A stretch of 64,000 bases of DNA from Chromobacterium violaceum ATCC 12472 (GTDB lineage: Bacteria; Pseudomonadota; Gammaproteobacteria; Burkholderiales; Chromobacteriaceae): contig NC_005085.1 in assembly GCF_000007705.1 (NCBI RefSeq), positions 3,047,752-3,111,751 of the forward strand. The letters run 5' to 3'. This document shows positions 1 to 9,325 of this stretch, in pieces. A program made the translations under genes and the position numbers. Below the pieces are notes generated by a model. It did no database searches, was not told where the DNA came from, and saw nothing but the letters and a program-made list of their open reading frames with translations. Numbering within the stretch: position 1 is the first letter of the stretch; each line of letters opens with the position of its first letter.

Positions 1-3000
1 TAGGCCACCAGCCGCTTGTCGCCCGGCGCGTCTTCCCGCGCCAGCACCACCGCCTCCTTCACCCCGGCGCAGGCCGCCAGCTTGGCCTCGATTTCGCCCA
101 GTTCGATCCGGAAACCGCGGATCTTGACCTGGAAGTCGTTGCGGCCCAGGTATTCGATGCTGCCGTCCGGCAGCCAGCGCCCCAGGTCGCCGGTCTTGTA
201 CAGCCGCGCCTGCGGATCGGCGCTATACGGGTCGGCGATGAAGCGTTCCGCCGTCAGTTCCGGACGGTTCAGGTAGCCGCGCGCCACCCCGGCGCCGCCG
301 ATGTACAGCTCGCCCGCCACGCCGAGCGGCGCCAGTTGGCCGTCGCCGTCCAGGATGTAAATCCGGGTATTGCCGATCGGCTTGCCGATCGGCAGGCTGG
401 CCGCCGTCTCCGCCTCCGCGCCGATCTCGTGCGTCGTCGCGAAGGTGGTGGTTTCGGTCGGGCCGTAGCAATTGAGCAGATGCGCCGGCGGGTTGTCGCG
501 CCGCACTTGCGCCGCCACCCGCGGGTCGACCACATCGCCGCCCACCATCAGGTAGCGCAAGCCGGACAAGGCGGCGCCCAAGCCTCGGGCATGGCGCTGG
601 AACAGCCCGGCAGTCAGCCACAGGATGGTGATGCGGTCGCGTTGCAGGCGCGCCCCCAGCGCTTCGGCGCTCAGCAGCGTGTCCTTATCGATCGCCACCA
701 GACTGGCGCCATGCGCCAGCGCGCCCCAGATTTCCAGGGTGCTGGCGTCGAAGGCCGGATTCGCCGCCCAGGCGATGCGGTCGTCGGCCTGGAACGCGGC
801 GTAGCGATTGCCGCAGACCAGCCGCGTGATGCCGCGATGCGGCGCCAGCACGCCCTTGGGCTCCCCGGTGGAGCCGGAGGTGTACATCAGATAGGCGACG
901 CTCTCCGCGTCGCCGGCGACCGCCGGGTTCTCCTCCGGCCACGTCCCTGGCGTCGCCAGCCAGGCGGCGTCCACCGACAGCTTCGCGCCGCTGTCGGCCT
1001 GCAGCCATTGCCGCCGCTCCGCCGTCAGGCCCTCATCCAAGGGCAGATAGGCCGCGCCGGATTTCAGGACGCCGACGATGGCGATCAGCAGATCGGCTCC
1101 TCTGGGCAGGTCCAGCGCCACCCGGTCGCCCGGCTCCACCCCCAAACTGATCAGGCGATGCGCCAGCTGGTTGGCGCGCCGGTTCAGCTCGCCATAGCTC
1201 AGCGTCTGCTCGCCGCAAACCAACGCGACAGCCTCCGGCCGCGATGCCGCCTGCGCTTCGAACAAGCGATGGATCAGTTCGCCGCGCGGGTAGTCCGCCG
1301 CCGTGTCGTTGAACGTCTCCAACAGTTGCCGACGCTCCGCCGCCGGCAGCACGTCCAGACTGCGCACCGCCTCGCCGCTGTCCGATGCCAGCGACGCCGC
1401 CAGCGACGCCAGCGCCGTCTCCATCATCGCGCACACCCGCGCCGCCCCCACGCTCGCCAGCGTCTGCGCCGTCAGCGCCAAACCGGCGCCCAGATCGTCC
1501 ACCGACAGGATGAGCGGGTAGTTGGTCCGCTCTTCGCCCACCAATACCTCGACTCCGTCCCAATCAGGCGCATCGCCTTCGTATCCGGAACTATGCCGGT
1601 AGTTCAGCAAGGCGCTGAACAAAGGCTGCGGCGCCGCCACCCCGCTGCAGCGCTGCGCCAGCGCCAGCGACGCGTGTTCGTGCCGCAACAGCGAGGTCAG
1701 CGCCTGCTGCGTCTGCTTCACCGCCTCCCGCGCCGTCGCCGCGCCGATCTCCAGCTTCAGCGGCAGCGTGTTGATGAACAGCCCCAGCGCCCGGTCCGAC
1801 CCCGCCCCGCCTTGCAGCCGGCCGAACAGCACCGTGCCGAACACCACTTGCGTCCGACCCGACGCCCGGGCCAGCACTTGGCCCCAGGCCAGGTGGGCCA
1901 GGCAGGCCACGCTGACGCCCAGACGCCGCGCTTGCTGCCGTAGCTGGTCGGCCAGCGCCATCGGCAGCCGCGTCCGCCACTCTTCTTGCCGGCTGCCGTC
2001 TTCCTGCGTGCCGCTCAGGCCGAACGGCAGCGTCGGCTCGTCCACCTCGCCCAGCTGCGCGCGGAAATAGGCCTCGTGCTCGGCCGCGCCCACGCCCAGC
2101 CGCGCCTGCGCCACGAACTGCCGGAACGGCAGCGACGGCGGCAGCGACGCGCCCTGCCCTTGCTGCAGCTGGCGGACTTCGTCCAGCAATCGCTCCAGCG
2201 TGGTGTGGTCGATCGCCAAGTGGTGGTAAAGCAATTGCAGATACTGCCGCCCGGTCCCTGCCTCCGCCGCGACGAAGCCGCGCAGCAGCGGCGCCTGGCG
2301 CACGTCGATCCGGTGGCGCCGCGGGTGGTAGCGCGCTTCCAGCTGCTGCGCCAGCGGGCCGTCCGCCGGGTCCAGCGCCACCGTCTCCACCTGCACCGGC
2401 GCCCTTCGCCACACCACCTGCACCGGCTCCGGCAGGTCCTGCCACAGCACCCCGGTGCGCAGGATGTCGTGCCGGTCCACCGCTTGCTGCAGGCTGGCCA
2501 GGAAGCCGTTCAGCCGCTCGCTGCTGTCGAAGGCCAGCAGGTCGTACAGCAGATAGGCGTCGCCTTCGCCGCCCAGCAGGTGGTGGAACAGGATGCCTTC
2601 CTGCAACGGCGCCAGCGGGTAGATGTCCTGGATATTGGCCATCCCGCCCGGCACCTGCGCGGCGATCGCGTCGATCTGCGCCTGGCTCAAGGCCATCAGC
2701 GTCACCATCTCCGGCGTGATCGCCTCGCAGCCCGCGGCCGGGATGCCGTTGGCCGGCGCCGCCACCAGCGCCGAGTCGCCGCTCAGGCTGGCCACCAGCG
2801 CCGCCAGGTCGGCCGCGCCGAACAGTTGCCGGATGTCGCTGTGCAAGCCTGCCTGCCGCATCCGCTCCACCAGCGTCACCGCCAGCAGGGAGTGTCCGCC
2901 CAGCTCGAAGAAGTTGTCGTGGCGGCCCACTTGCTCCACCCCCAGCAACTCGCACCAGATCGCCGCCAGCGTCGTCTCCGCCTCGCCTTCCGGCGCCGCG

Positions 3001-6000
3001 TACGCCCGGCTCGACAGCTGCGAGCCGTCCGGCGCCGGCAGCGCCTTGCGGTCCAGCTTGCCGTTCGGCGTCAACGGGAAGGCCTCCAGCACCACGAAGC
3101 CGCTCGGCACCATGTACTCCGCCAGTTCCTGAGACAGCGCCGCCCGCAACGCGGCCGCCTCCAGCGTCGCGCCCGGCTGCGCCGTCAAATAGGCCACCAG
3201 CCGCTTGTCGCCCGGCGCGTCTTCCCGCGCCAGCACCACCGCTTCCTTCACCCCGGCGCAGGCCGCCAGCTTGGCCTCGATTTCACCGAGTTCGATCCGG
3301 AAACCGCGGATCTTGACCTGGAAGTCGTTGCGGCCCAGGTATTCAATGCTGCCGTCCGGCAGCCAGCGCCCCAGGTCGCCGGTCTTGTACAGCCGCGCCT
3401 GCGGATCGGCGCTGAAAGGGTCGGCGATGAAACGTTCCGCCGTCAGTTCCGGACGGTTCAGGTAGCCGCGCGCCACCCCGGCGCCGCCGATGTACAGCTC
3501 GCCCGCCACCCCGAGCGGCGCCAGTTGCCCATCGCCGTCCAGGATGTGGATCTGGATATTGGAAATCGGCTTGCCGATAGGTACAAAGCTGCTAGGTCCC
3601 GCGGCGCTGCACGGCCAGGCCGTCACATCGATCGCAGCCTCCGTCGGACCGTACAGATTGTGCAGCTCGCTGTGCGGGAAGTGTCTCAGGCATTGCGTCT
3701 GCAAGGCGTGCGGCAGCGCTTCGCCGCTGCACAGAATGCGCTTGAGCGTCGGGCAGCTGCCGCGCGGCACCAGGCTGACAAAGCTTTGCAGCATCGACGG
3801 CACGAAGTGCAGCGTGGTGATGCCGGCCGCCTCGATCAATTGCCTCAAGTAATGCGGATCCTTATGCCCTTCCGGATCGGCCATCACCAGTTGCGCCCCC
3901 GCCAGCAACGGCAGGAAGAATTCCCAGACCGAGACGTCGAAACCGAACGGCGTCTTTTGCAGCACGCGGTCAGCCGTCGTCAAACGATAGGTCTCTTGCG
4001 CCCACCAGAGTCGGTTAACCACGCCCTCGTGTTCGTTGACCACGCCCTTGGGAAGGCCGGTCGAGCCCGAGGTGTAGATCACGTACGCCGCTTTGCCGCT
4101 GTCCAGCCCCGTTACCGCCGGATTCGCCTCGCGCTGCGCCGCTTGCTTCGCTCGCTCTTCCGGCGCGTCCAGCAACAGCCGCGGCGCCGAGCCCGACAGT
4201 TTCTCCGCCAGGCTCGCTTGCGTCAGCACCACGACCGGCGCGCTGTCTTCCAGCATGTAGCTCAGCCGCTCCGCCGGATAGCTCGGGTCCAGCGGCACAT
4301 ACGCCCCGCCTGCCTTCAAGATGCCCAGCAAGCCCACCACCATGTCCAGCCCGCGCTCCAAGCAGATGCCCACCCGCGCTTCCGGCACCACGCCCAGGCC
4401 GATCAGACGATGCGCCAGCTGGTTGGCGCGCCGGTTCAATTCGCCGTAGCTCAGGCTAGCCTCGCCATGACGCAACGCTTCCGCCTCCGGCCGCGACGTC
4501 GCCTGCGCTTCGAACAAGCGATGGATCAGTTCGCCGCGCGGGTAGTCCGCCGCCGTGTCGTTGAACGTCTCCAACAGTTGCCGGCGCTCCGCCGCCGGCA
4601 GCACGTCCAGACTGCGCACCGCCTCGCCGCTGTCCGACGCCAGCGCCGCCGCCAACGACGCCAGCGCCGTCTCCATCATCGCGCACACCCGCGCCGCCCC
4701 CACGCTCGACAGCGTCTGCGCCGTCAGCGCCAAGCCGGCGCCCAGATCATCCACCGACAGCGTCAGCGGGTAATGGGTGCCATCCTGGCTGGACACAATC
4801 TCAATGCCGTCCCAAGCCGTTTCCATCACATCGTCGTCAGAGCTGCGGCGGTAGTTCAGCAAGGCGCTGAACAGAGGCTGCGGCGCCGCCACCCCGCTGC
4901 AGCGTTGCGCCAGCGCCAGCGACGCGTGTTCGTGCCGCAGCAGCGAAGTCAGCGCCTGCTGCGTCTGCTTCACCGCTTCCCGCGCCGTCGCCGCGCCGAT
5001 CTCCAGCTTCAGCGGCAGCGTGTTGATGAACAGCCCCAGCGCCCGATCCGCACCTGCGCCACCTTGCAGCCGGCCGAACAGCACCGTGCCGAACACCACT
5101 TGCGTCCGCCCCGACGCCCGCGCTAGCACCTGGCCCCAGGCCAGGTGGGCCAGGCAAGCCACGCTGACGCCCAGACGCCGCGCTTGCTGCCGCAATTGCT
5201 CCGCCAGCTCCGGCGATAAATTGAGACGCGCCTCTTCGAGATCGCCGCCCACCCCCTGATAGCCTTGCAGGCCGAACGGCAAGGTCGGCTCGTCCACCTC
5301 GCCCAGTTGCGCGCGGAAGTAGGCTTCATGCTCGGCCGCGCTCACGCCCAACCGCGCCTGCGCCACGAACTGCCGGAACGGCAGCGGTGATGGCAACGCT
5401 TCGCCTTGCCCCTGCTGTAGTTGCCGGATTTCGGACACCAACAAGGCCAAACCAACGTTGTCCATGATCAGGTGATGAACCAGCAACAGCATCCAGCACT
5501 CGCCTGCGCCGGACTCGGCGATGATCGCCTTGATCAGCGGCGCCTGGCGCACGTCGATCCGGTGGCGCCGCGGGTGGTAGCGCGCTTCCAGCTGTTGCGC
5601 CAGTGGGCCGTCCGCCGGGTCCAGCGCCACCGTCTCCACCTGCACCGGCGCCTGCCGCCACACCACCTGCACCGGCTCCGGCAGGTCTTGCCACAGCACC
5701 CCGGTGCGCAGGATGTCGTGCCGGTCCACCGCTTGCTGCACATTCGCGATGAAATGCCGCGCCTTTTCTCTGTCAGCCAAGCGAATCAAAGTCGGGACCA
5801 GATAGGCGTCGCCTTCGCCGCCCAGCAGGTGGTGGAACAGGATGCCTTCCTGCAACGGCGCCAGCGGGTAGATGTCCTGGATATTGGCCATCCCGCCCGG
5901 CACCTGCGCGGCGATCGCGTCGATCTGCGCCTGGCTCAAGGCCGTCAGCGTCACCATCTCCGGCGTGATCGCCTCGCAGCCCTCGGCCGGGATGCCGTTG

Positions 6001-9000
6001 GCCGGCGCCGCCACCAGCGCCGAGCCGCCGCTCAGGCTGGCCGCCAGCGCCGCCAGGTCGGCTGCGCCGAACAGTTGCCGGATGTCGCTGTGCAAGCCCG
6101 CTTGCCGCATCCGCTCCACCAGCGTCACCGCCAGCAGCGAATGTCCGCCCAGCTCGAAGAAGTTGTCGTGGCGGCCCACTTGCTCCACCCCCAGCAGCTC
6201 GCTCCAGATCGCCGCCAGCGCCGTCTCCGCCTCGCCTTCCGGCGCCGCGTACGCCCGGCTCGACAGCTGCGACCCGTCCGGCGCCGGCAGCGCCTTGCGG
6301 TCCAGCTTGCCGTTCGGCGTCAACGGGAAGGCCTCCAGCACCACGAAGCCGCTCGGCACCATGTACTCCGCCAGTTCCTGCGACAGCGCCGCCCGCAGCG
6401 ACGATGGCTCTAATTCAGCGCCCGGCTGCGCCGTCAGGTAGGCCACCAGCCGCTTGTCGCCCGGCGCGTCTTCCCGCGCCAGCACCACCGCCTCCTTCAC
6501 CCCGGCGCAGGCCGCCAGCTTGGCCTCGATTTCACCGAGCTCGATCCGGAAACCGCGGATCTTGACCTGGAAGTCGTTGCGGCCCAGATATTCGATGCTG
6601 CCGTCCGGCAGCCAGCGCCCCAGGTCGCCGGTCTTGTACAGCCGCGCCTGCGGATCGGCGCTATACGGGTCGGCGATGAAGCGTTCCGCCGTCAGTTCCG
6701 GACGGTTCAGGTAGCCGCGCCCCACCTGGACGCCTGCAATGTACAGCTCTCCGGTCACGCCTATGGGCACCGGTTGCAACTTGCCGTCCAGGATATACAT
6801 GCGGGTATTGGCGAACGGTTTGCCTATCGTGACATTGACGCCCTCCAGCTCCCCTGCCAATCGCGTCGCCGTGCAAGAGACCGTGGCTTCTGTCGGTCCA
6901 TAGGTATTGATCAAGCCGGTAGACTCTGGACGGATGCTTTCCCAAACCCGCACTTTTTGCGCGGATAGCGCGTCGCCGGTGACATTGACCAAGCGCACGC
7001 CTTGCAAATACTGCAAAGCCTGCAAGGGCGCATCGCTCCATTGCCCGACTAGCGTGTGCCAATGGGCGGCCGTCATATGCACGAAACTGATGCCCAGCTT
7101 GCGGTGCTCGGACAGCGGCGCGGAGCCAAACAACTCAGTCGCCAGCACCAGGCACGCGCCGGATAACAGCGCCGGAAGCATTTCTTCCAGCGAAAGGTCG
7201 AAGTTCAGCGAGTTTTGCTGCAAAACCCGATCGGATGGCGTCAATTCGAACCAGCGAATCGCATCCAATACATAATTGACCAGGCTGCGATGCTCGATCA
7301 TCACGCCCTTGGGATTGCCGGTGGAGCCGGAGGTGTAAATCACATAGGCCAGGTCGCCGGCGTTCAGATGCAGACAAGCAGGCGCGTCTGCCGACAGCGC
7401 CGACCAGGCGTCGCCCTGCCGCCCAAGATTGATCAGCCGGGTGGCGAGCTGCAAGGGTTCCAGAATGGCCTGCCCGGCGTCGTCCGCCAGGATGAGCAGG
7501 GGCTGGCTGTCTCCCAGAATGTAAGCCAGCCGGTCCGCCGGATAGGCGGTATCCAGTGGGATATAGGCGCCGCCGGCCTTCAGGATCGCCAGCAGTCCCA
7601 CCACCATGTCCAGGCTGCGTTGCGCGCACAGCGCCACGAATTCGCCGGCTTGCACGCCTTGCACGCGCAAGTGCCGGGCCAAGCGATTGGCCCGGCAATC
7701 CAACTCGCGGTAACTCAGCGTGACGCCCTTGTGCTCAAGCGCCGGCGCGTCTGGCGTGCGTGCGGCCTGGGCCTCGAATATCTGATGGATCAGGGCCTCG
7801 CGCGGAAAATCCCTGGCGGTGGCATTGAAGCCATTCAGCACTTGTTCGCGCTCGGCCGGCGACAGCAGCGGTAACTCGCCCACCGTTTGCGAGTCGTCAT
7901 CCGCAAATGCCTCCAGCAATGTGAAATAGTGCCGAATCATTTGCCGCATCAGGGCTTCATCCATTTGCGCGGTATCAAAGCGGAAAGGGCAGCGCATGCG
8001 GTCGCCGATCACCAGCACATCCAGAGTAAAAGCCACGGAGGCGTCGCCGATCAGCGGATAGGGGAAGCGCCGAAGCTCCGCGCCCCCCCAGGAAACGGCG
8101 ACTTCGTCATTCTCAGCCACCCACAGCTTGTCCAGCCCCCCCTCCATACGGGTATTCTGAAACGTCATCATGGCCTGGAAAACAGGCGACACCTCCGGAT
8201 TGCGTGCCACGCCGAGGCTTTCCAGCACTTTGGCGAAGGGATATTTTTGGTTTTCGATGCCTTGCCGAATCAGCTTTTGGGTATGGCGGATGTGTTCGCG
8301 CACGGTCAGCGCACCGTCAATCTGGCATCTCAGCGCCACCGAGTTCACGAACTCCCCGACCACGCGCCCCCATTTGCTGCGCGTTCGCCCCGGCAAACTG
8401 GAACCGATGATGATGTCGTCCAGACCGCTGTATCGATGCAATAAGATTTGATAGGCGGACAACATGATGGCGAACAAACCGCTGCCTTGCCTGTCCGCCA
8501 AATCGTTCAACCTTCTGGCCAAGGACTCGGGCACGACAGGATCGATCACTTGGCTGCCCTTGGCGCCCCTCTTGCCGACAGGAAACTGCAAAACCGGCAA
8601 TTCGCCGGATAAAACCTCTTGCCAATGCCTGCGCTGAGCCTGCGCGACTGGTCCTTCCAGCCACTTCCGCTGCCACTGGACATAGTGCGCGAAGTCTTGC
8701 GGCGGCAGCGCCTCCAGCGGCTCCCCCGCCAGCACAAAGCCCAACTCATCCAACAACACCCAATATGACCAGCCATCCACCGCCAAATGTTCGCAAAAGA
8801 TCAACATAACGGGGTCTTGGCCCGCGCGCACATACCAATAGGCCGCGAGCAAGGGCGGGCGAGACAAATCAAAAGCGCGTTCGCAATCCCGCGCCACGCG
8901 ATGCCGAAGCGCCTCGTCGCTCTCCGCGCCGACGTCCACCACCCTCACCTTGACCGAGACGTCGTCCAATATCCGATATGCCAATTCCCCCTGATCAATG

Positions 9001-9203
9001 CCGAATACCGCGCGTAGCATAGGATGCCTGCGCACTAAAAGATTCAACGCCTCCTCCAGACGGTCCGGCGTCAAGCCGCGCACCCGCGCGCAAAATGGCG
9101 TATTGGACTCACCGCAGGACTCTGGATTTAACTGATACTGCAACCAGCGACTTTTTTGTGTTTCCGAAAGAGGATAGCGTGTGGGCGATTGGGGCTGATG
9201 CAT
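1..9203 (-). CDS. Non-ribosomal peptide synthetase, modules 1-3 (C-A-PCP-C/E-A-PCP-C/E-A...), partial
   Basis: Giant NRPS assembling a peptide from amino acids tethered to carrier domains. It begins at the ATG at 9203 and is still open at base 1 (at least 3067 residues; 3' end outside). Rough residues: C1 10-430; A1 455-965; PCP1 with Ser1022; C2 1100-1530; A2 1545-2040; PCP2 with Ser2105; C3 2185-2610; A3 from 2625. Motifs of all three modules lie in one frame. Specificity codes read from A4-A5: A1 DLEHNTTVSK (Dab), A2 DVWHLSLIDK (Ser), A3 DALWMGCTFK (Val-like, less sure). C2 and C3 carry the N-terminal HH(L)xxxxGD motif of dual epimerization/condensation domains (1124-1132; 2207-2215), predicting D-Dab and D-Ser. 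A leading C domain suggests an acylated N-terminus (starter C, inference). C1 reads EHLAVDG, with Glu138 in place of the first His. A Dab aminotransferase gene lies 122 nt upstream. Confidence 0.95.
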   Translation of the reverse strand, partial: MHQPQSPTRYPLSETQKSRWLQYQLNPESCGESNTPFCARVRGLTPDRLEEALNLLVRRHPMLRAVFGIDQGELAYRILDDVSVKVRVVDVGAESDEALRHRVARDCERAFDLSRPPLLAAYWYVRAGQDPVMLIFCEHLAVDGWSYWVLLDELGFVLAGEPLEALPPQDFAHYVQWQRKWLEGPVAQAQRRHWQEVLSGELPVLQFPVGKRGAKGSQVIDPVVPESLARRLNDLADRQGSGLFAIMLSAYQILLHRYSGLDDIIIGSSLPGRTRSKWGRVVGEFVNSVALRCQIDGALTVREHIRHTQKLIRQGIENQKYPFAKVLESLGVARNPEVSPVFQAMMTFQNTRMEGGLDKLWVAENDEVAVSWGGAELRRFPYPLIGDASVAFTLDVLVIGDRMRCPFRFDTAQMDEALMRQMIRHYFTLLEAFADDDSQTVGELPLLSPAEREQVLNGFNATARDFPREALIHQIFEAQAARTPDAPALEHKGVTLSYRELDCRANRLARHLRVQGVQAGEFVALCAQRSLDMVVGLLAILKAGGAYIPLDTAYPADRLAYILGDSQPLLILADDAGQAILEPLQLATRLINLGRQGDAWSALSADAPACLHLNAGDLAYVIYTSGSTGNPKGVMIEHRSLVNYVLDAIRWFELTPSDRVLQQNSLNFDLSLEEMLPALLSGACLVLATELFGSAPLSEHRKLGISFVHMTAAHWHTLVGQWSDAPLQALQYLQGVRLVNVTGDALSAQKVRVWESIRPESTGLINTYGPTEATVSCTATRLAGELEGVNVTIGKPFANTRMYILDGKLQPVPIGVTGELYIAGVQVGRGYLNRPELTAERFIADPYSADPQARLYKTGDLGRWLPDGSIEYLGRNDFQVKIRGFRIELGEIEAKLAACAGVKEAVVLAREDAPGDKRLVAYLTAQPGAELEPSSLRAALSQELAEYMVPSGFVVLEAFPLTPNGKLDRKALPAPDGSQLSSRAYAAPEGEAETALAAIWSELLGVEQVGRHDNFFELGGHSLLAVTLVERMRQAGLHSDIRQLFGAADLAALAASLSGGSALVAAPANGIPAEGCEAITPEMVTLTALSQAQIDAIAAQVPGGMANIQDIYPLAPLQEGILFHHLLGGEGDAYLVPTLIRLADREKARHFIANVQQAVDRHDILRTGVLWQDLPEPVQVVWRQAPVQVETVALDPADGPLAQQLEARYHPRRHRIDVRQAPLIKAIIAESGAGECWMLLLVHHLIMDNVGLALLVSEIRQLQQGQGEALPSPLPFRQFVAQARLGVSAAEHEAYFRAQLGEVDEPTLPFGLQGYQGVGGDLEEARLNLSPELAEQLRQQARRLGVSVACLAHLAWGQVLARASGRTQVVFGTVLFGRLQGGAGADRALGLFINTLPLKLEIGAATAREAVKQTQQALTSLLRHEHASLALAQRCSGVAAPQPLFSALLNYRRSSDDDVMETAWDGIEIVSSQDGTHYPLTLSVDDLGAGLALTAQTLSSVGAARVCAMMETALASLAAALASDSGEAVRSLDVLPAAERRQLLETFNDTAADYPRGELIHRLFEAQATSRPEAEALRHGEASLSYGELNRRANQLAHRLIGLGVVPEARVGICLERGLDMVVGLLGILKAGGAYVPLDPSYPAERLSYMLEDSAPVVVLTQASLAEKLSGSAPRLLLDAPEERAKQAAQREANPAVTGLDSGKAAYVIYTSGSTGLPKGVVNEHEGVVNRLWWAQETYRLTTADRVLQKTPFGFDVSVWEFFLPLLAGAQLVMADPEGHKDPHYLRQLIEAAGITTLHFVPSMLQSFVSLVPRGSCPTLKRILCSGEALPHALQTQCLRHFPHSELHNLYGPTEAAIDVTAWPCSAAGPSSFVPIGKPISNIQIHILDGDGQLAPLGVAGELYIGGAGVARGYLNRPELTAERFIADPFSADPQARLYKTGDLGRWLPDGSIEYLGRNDFQVKIRGFRIELGEIEAKLAACAGVKEAVVLAREDAPGDKRLVAYLTAQPGATLEAAALRAALSQELAEYMVPSGFVVLEAFPLTPNGKLDRKALPAPDGSQLSSRAYAAPEGEAETTLAAIWCELLGVEQVGRHDNFFELGGHSLLAVTLVERMRQAGLHSDIRQLFGAADLAALVASLSGDSALVAAPANGIPAAGCEAITPEMVTLMALSQAQIDAIAAQVPGGMANIQDIYPLAPLQEGILFHHLLGGEGDAYLLYDLLAFDSSERLNGFLASLQQAVDRHDILRTGVLWQDLPEPVQVVWRRAPVQVETVALDPADGPLAQQLEARYHPRRHRIDVRQAPLLRGFVAAEAGTGRQYLQLLYHHLAIDHTTLERLLDEVRQLQQGQGASLPPSLPFRQFVAQARLGVGAAEHEAYFRAQLGEVDEPTLPFGLSGTQEDGSRQEEWRTRLPMALADQLRQQARRLGVSVACLAHLAWGQVLARASGRTQVVFGTVLFGRLQGGAGSDRALGLFINTLPLKLEIGAATAREAVKQTQQALTSLLRHEHASLALAQRCSGVAAPQPLFSALLNYRHSSGYEGDAPDWDGVEVLVGEERTNYPLILSVDDLGAGLALTAQTLASVGAARVCAMMETALASLAASLASDSGEAVRSLDVLPAAERRQLLETFNDTAADYPRGELIHRLFEAQAASRPEAVALVCGEQTLSYGELNRRANQLAHRLISLGVEPGDRVALDLPRGADLLIAIVGVLKSGAAYLPLDEGLTAERRQWLQADSGAKLSVDAAWLATPGTWPEENPAVAGDAESVAYLMYTSGSTGEPKGVLAPHRGITRLVCGNRYAAFQADDRIAWAANPAFDASTLEIWGALAHGASLVAIDKDTLLSAEALGARLQRDRITILWLTAGLFQRHARGLGAALSGLRYLMVGGDVVDPRVAAQVRRDNPPAHLLNCYGPTETTTFATTHEIGAEAETAASLPIGKPIGNTRIYILDGDGQLAPLGVAGELYIGGAGVARGYLNRPELTAERFIADPYSADPQARLYKTGDLGRWLPDGSIEYLGRNDFQVKIRGFRIELGEIEAKLAACAGVKEAVVLAREDAPGDKRLVA
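1149..2150 (-). repeat. NRPS internal direct repeat, C3 C-terminal half to A3 start
   Basis: Near-identical in DNA to 4402-5400. The pair covers the C-terminal half of the condensation domain and the first part of the adenylation domain, with short diverged patches near 1520-1600 and 1960-2030. Confidence 0.8.
2286..3472 (-). repeat. NRPS internal direct repeat, copy in modules 2/3
   Basis: This stretch (C3 N-terminal part, PCP2 and A2 C-terminal subdomain) is nearly identical at DNA level to 5535-6721. Mismatches are a few percent where compared, except for a diverged patch of the same length near 2492-2550 (opposite 5741-5800). Its A-domain end is found a third time at 1-345. Confidence 0.85.
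4402..5400 (-). repeat. NRPS internal direct repeat, C2 C-terminal half to A2 start
   Basis: Partner of the repeat at 1149-2150. Together with the repeats at 2286-3472 and 5535-6721 it leaves only the adenylation cores and the region around the condensation active site as unique sequence. Confidence 0.8.
5535..6721 (-). repeat. NRPS internal direct repeat, copy in modules 1/2
   Basis: Second copy of the repeat at 2286-3472, covering the C2 N-terminal part, PCP1 and the A1 C-terminal subdomain. Identity stops abruptly at 6721, just before the GELYI-type motif of A1, so the substrate-selecting core lies outside the repeat. Confidence 0.85.
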
Positions 9204-9325
9204 TTTTCTCTTCTTCTTGAATAAAGTGATATGCCATCAAAGCAACGGCTTACGGTGTGAAACAGCCGTGACGACAGAGGGCCATCGCGTCGCGCGGGCC
9301 CTTGTCAAATCAAATGGGTGGAGAA

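Noticed and set aside
336-5126. Very long plus-strand ORFs (535 and 1046 codons) opposite the NRPS
   Set aside because: They are antisense shadows of a high-GC gene, Arg/Gln-rich with no domains; the minus strand carries all NRPS motifs in one frame.
1-6721. Repeats in the NRPS as a CRISPR or satellite array
   Set aside because: The repeats are about 1 kb long, coding and domain-aligned; they are duplicated NRPS modules.
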